64,000 nucleotides of DNA from Alcanivorax limicola (GTDB lineage: Bacteria; Pseudomonadota; Gammaproteobacteria; Pseudomonadales; Alcanivoracaceae). The notes under the pieces were generated by a model. The model had not been told where the DNA came from, searched no databases, and worked only from the letters and a program-made list of their open reading frames with translations. The stretch spans positions 434,001-498,000 of the forward strand of contig NZ_JAIOUB010000004.1 in the NCBI RefSeq assembly GCF_019931215.1, in the 5' to 3' direction. A program made the translations under genes and the position numbers. Of the stretch, positions 63,146 to 64,000 are shown one piece after another. Position 1 is the stretch's first letter. Every line of letters starts with the position of its first letter.

Positions 63146-64000
63146 TCTACGATCCTCACACTTCCGTTTAAAACATTGGTGTCCATCGTGCCCGGAAGCC
63201 GCATGGACGGAGCCGACACACTATCCACATTGTGGAGAGGAAAATTCTCCACATAGTTTCTTGGCGCCACAGCCGCAGAAGCATTCACGCCAGGGCTGTA
63301 TTCAACTCTCAATACGGAAGGTGTCACACCCGGATTGTGATACTGGAACTCAGCAATCGCTCCAGCACGGGTATTATTCACATATGTTCCAGAAGAACCC
63401 AATCGACCCGGAGCAGTCCCCGCTCTAAACCCGCCCTGCTGAATTAGTGGAACTACGTCAGGATGGGTTGCATGGTATCCCACCCTCTTCGTCGCCGCTC
63501 CAACTCTACCCACAGGCGGCAACGGCATCGCACCTAGCGTAGCGTCCGTCCGGGCAGCCTGACGCATCCCTTGTGGTGCATTCGCATCACCCGCCAGACG
63601 GATAGACGTTACCATCTCGGCGAACCAACCGTAAGTCATCCCTTCCGTGGCTTGGGTTGACGCTGAATTACCCGTGCGCTCCCGCACAGAATCTCTGAAG
63701 CGCGCTGTCCCGTGGTCCTCGGCTCGCAGCCACGTCCTGGCAACCGAGTGATCAAAGGCTTCACTGACATCAATCGGTTGCCCGGCATCCGTGCGATTCA
63801 GGCGCCGCAACAACTCCCACATGGTTGAGGGCGGGGCATGCCCTCCAATCTTGTCTCGCGCACTGCTGAACGCAGCACTCGGGCTTTCCCCTGCTTCGCG
63901 CACTATGATCGCTGTCGGCAGATCACCCCCGCCGCTGCCAGCCAGCACGTCCCGGAGTGCCCTCACACCCGAGGCGTCGAGGATTGTTAAAGAGCTTACA
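63142..64000 (-). CDS. C-terminal part of a polymorphic-toxin-like protein (partial at window end)
   Basis: The frame is open to the window edge, so only the C-terminal 285 or so residues are visible. A hydrophilic part without recognised domains (ESPSAAFSSARDKIGG, EAFDHSVARTWLRAEDHG) leads to a last 111-residue domain (63142-63477): VGYHATHPDVVPLIQQGGFRAG, LGSSGTYVNN, LRVEYSPGVNASAAVAPRNYVENFPL and NVLNGSVRIVE. A YH-x-T near the start, G-TYV in the middle and a later Glu fit the H-Y-E layout of ADP-ribosyltransferases. An apparent GTG at 63966 is probably internal. Immunity gene coupled at its stop. Confidence 0.6.
   Translation of the reverse strand, partial: VSSLTILDASGVRALRDVLAGSGGGDLPTAIIVREAGESPSAAFSSARDKIGGHAPPSTMWELLRRLNRTDAGQPIDVSEAFDHSVARTWLRAEDHGTARFRDSVRERTGNSASTQATEGMTYGWFAEMVTSIRLAGDANAPQGMRQAARTDATLGAMPLPPVGRVGAATKRVGYHATHPDVVPLIQQGGFRAGTAPGRLGSSGTYVNNTRAGAIAEFQYHNPGVTPSVLRVEYSPGVNASAAVAPRNYVENFPLHNVDSVSAPSMRLPGTMDTNVLNGSVRIVE

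Overview
The window looks like a chromosome segment of a marine, hydrocarbon-degrading gammaproteobacterium, most likely an Alcanivorax relative. The base composition is GC-rich and genes are tightly packed. The evidence is a protein closely resembling the long-chain alkane monooxygenase AlmA, a bacterial cytochrome P450, a 532-residue isocitrate lyase, several acyl-CoA dehydrogenases and SDR enzymes, CreBC, and a class GN sortase with its single dedicated target. The assignment is inference from recognised protein families; no rRNA or tRNA gene is present to confirm it.

Layout. 1-2 kb: the 5' part of a YbiO-like mechanosensitive channel and a sulfotransferase. 2-17.6 kb: a cobalamin island. 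A cobalamin riboswitch (about 10325-10512, minus strand) heads btuB-btuF-btuC-btuD-cobB-cobO-cobQ; next to it lie cbiB-cobD, cobT, cobC-cobS and cobU. These cover uptake, adenosylation, amidation and nucleotide-loop assembly, but no corrin-ring gene is in the window. 17.7-23 kb: chaC, an RhlG-like reductase, DUF2834, aceA, moeA-moaB. 23-30 kb: P450, a REP-like palindrome, an MBL hydrolase, a very short MscS protein, a Kunitz-type lipoprotein, a DUF2057 lipoprotein, yjbQ and a 2-hydroxyacid dehydrogenase whose start codon overlaps that of a divergent DUF523 gene. 30-34 kb: speA and speE, separated by a 272-bp nested palindromic MITE-like element. 34-39 kb: an AraC regulator, an AhpD-like protein, almA and a serine esterase. 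39-44 kb (minus strand): a VIT/vWA sortase target, a class GN sortase, creB and creC, with a CreB-box-like direct repeat upstream. 44-50 kb: a DksA-like protein with a histone-H1-like tail, an acyl-CoA dehydrogenase, modABC and a phospholipase D. 50-58 kb: a LysR regulator divergent from an acyl-CoA dehydrogenase / SDR / APH-type kinase / phosphatase / SDR operon, then a metal-dependent hydrolase, an alpha/beta hydrolase and a START protein. 58-61 kb: DUF898-M48 peptidase-TM2. 61-64 kb: an accessory end with a DUF1566 lipoprotein, a frameshifted RHS remnant, a zinc-ribbon candidate immunity protein and the C-terminus of a candidate ADP-ribosyltransferase-type toxin running off the window.

The genes fit a lipid- and alkane-oxidising lifestyle (AlmA, P450, acyl-CoA dehydrogenases, glyoxylate shunt). 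Cofactor supply is prominent: B12 is controlled by a riboswitch, and molybdenum is served by transport plus cofactor genes. The most unusual signals are the toxin/immunity end, the sortase-CreBC operon, the nested palindromic element, the well-conserved Kunitz domain and the DksA fusion.
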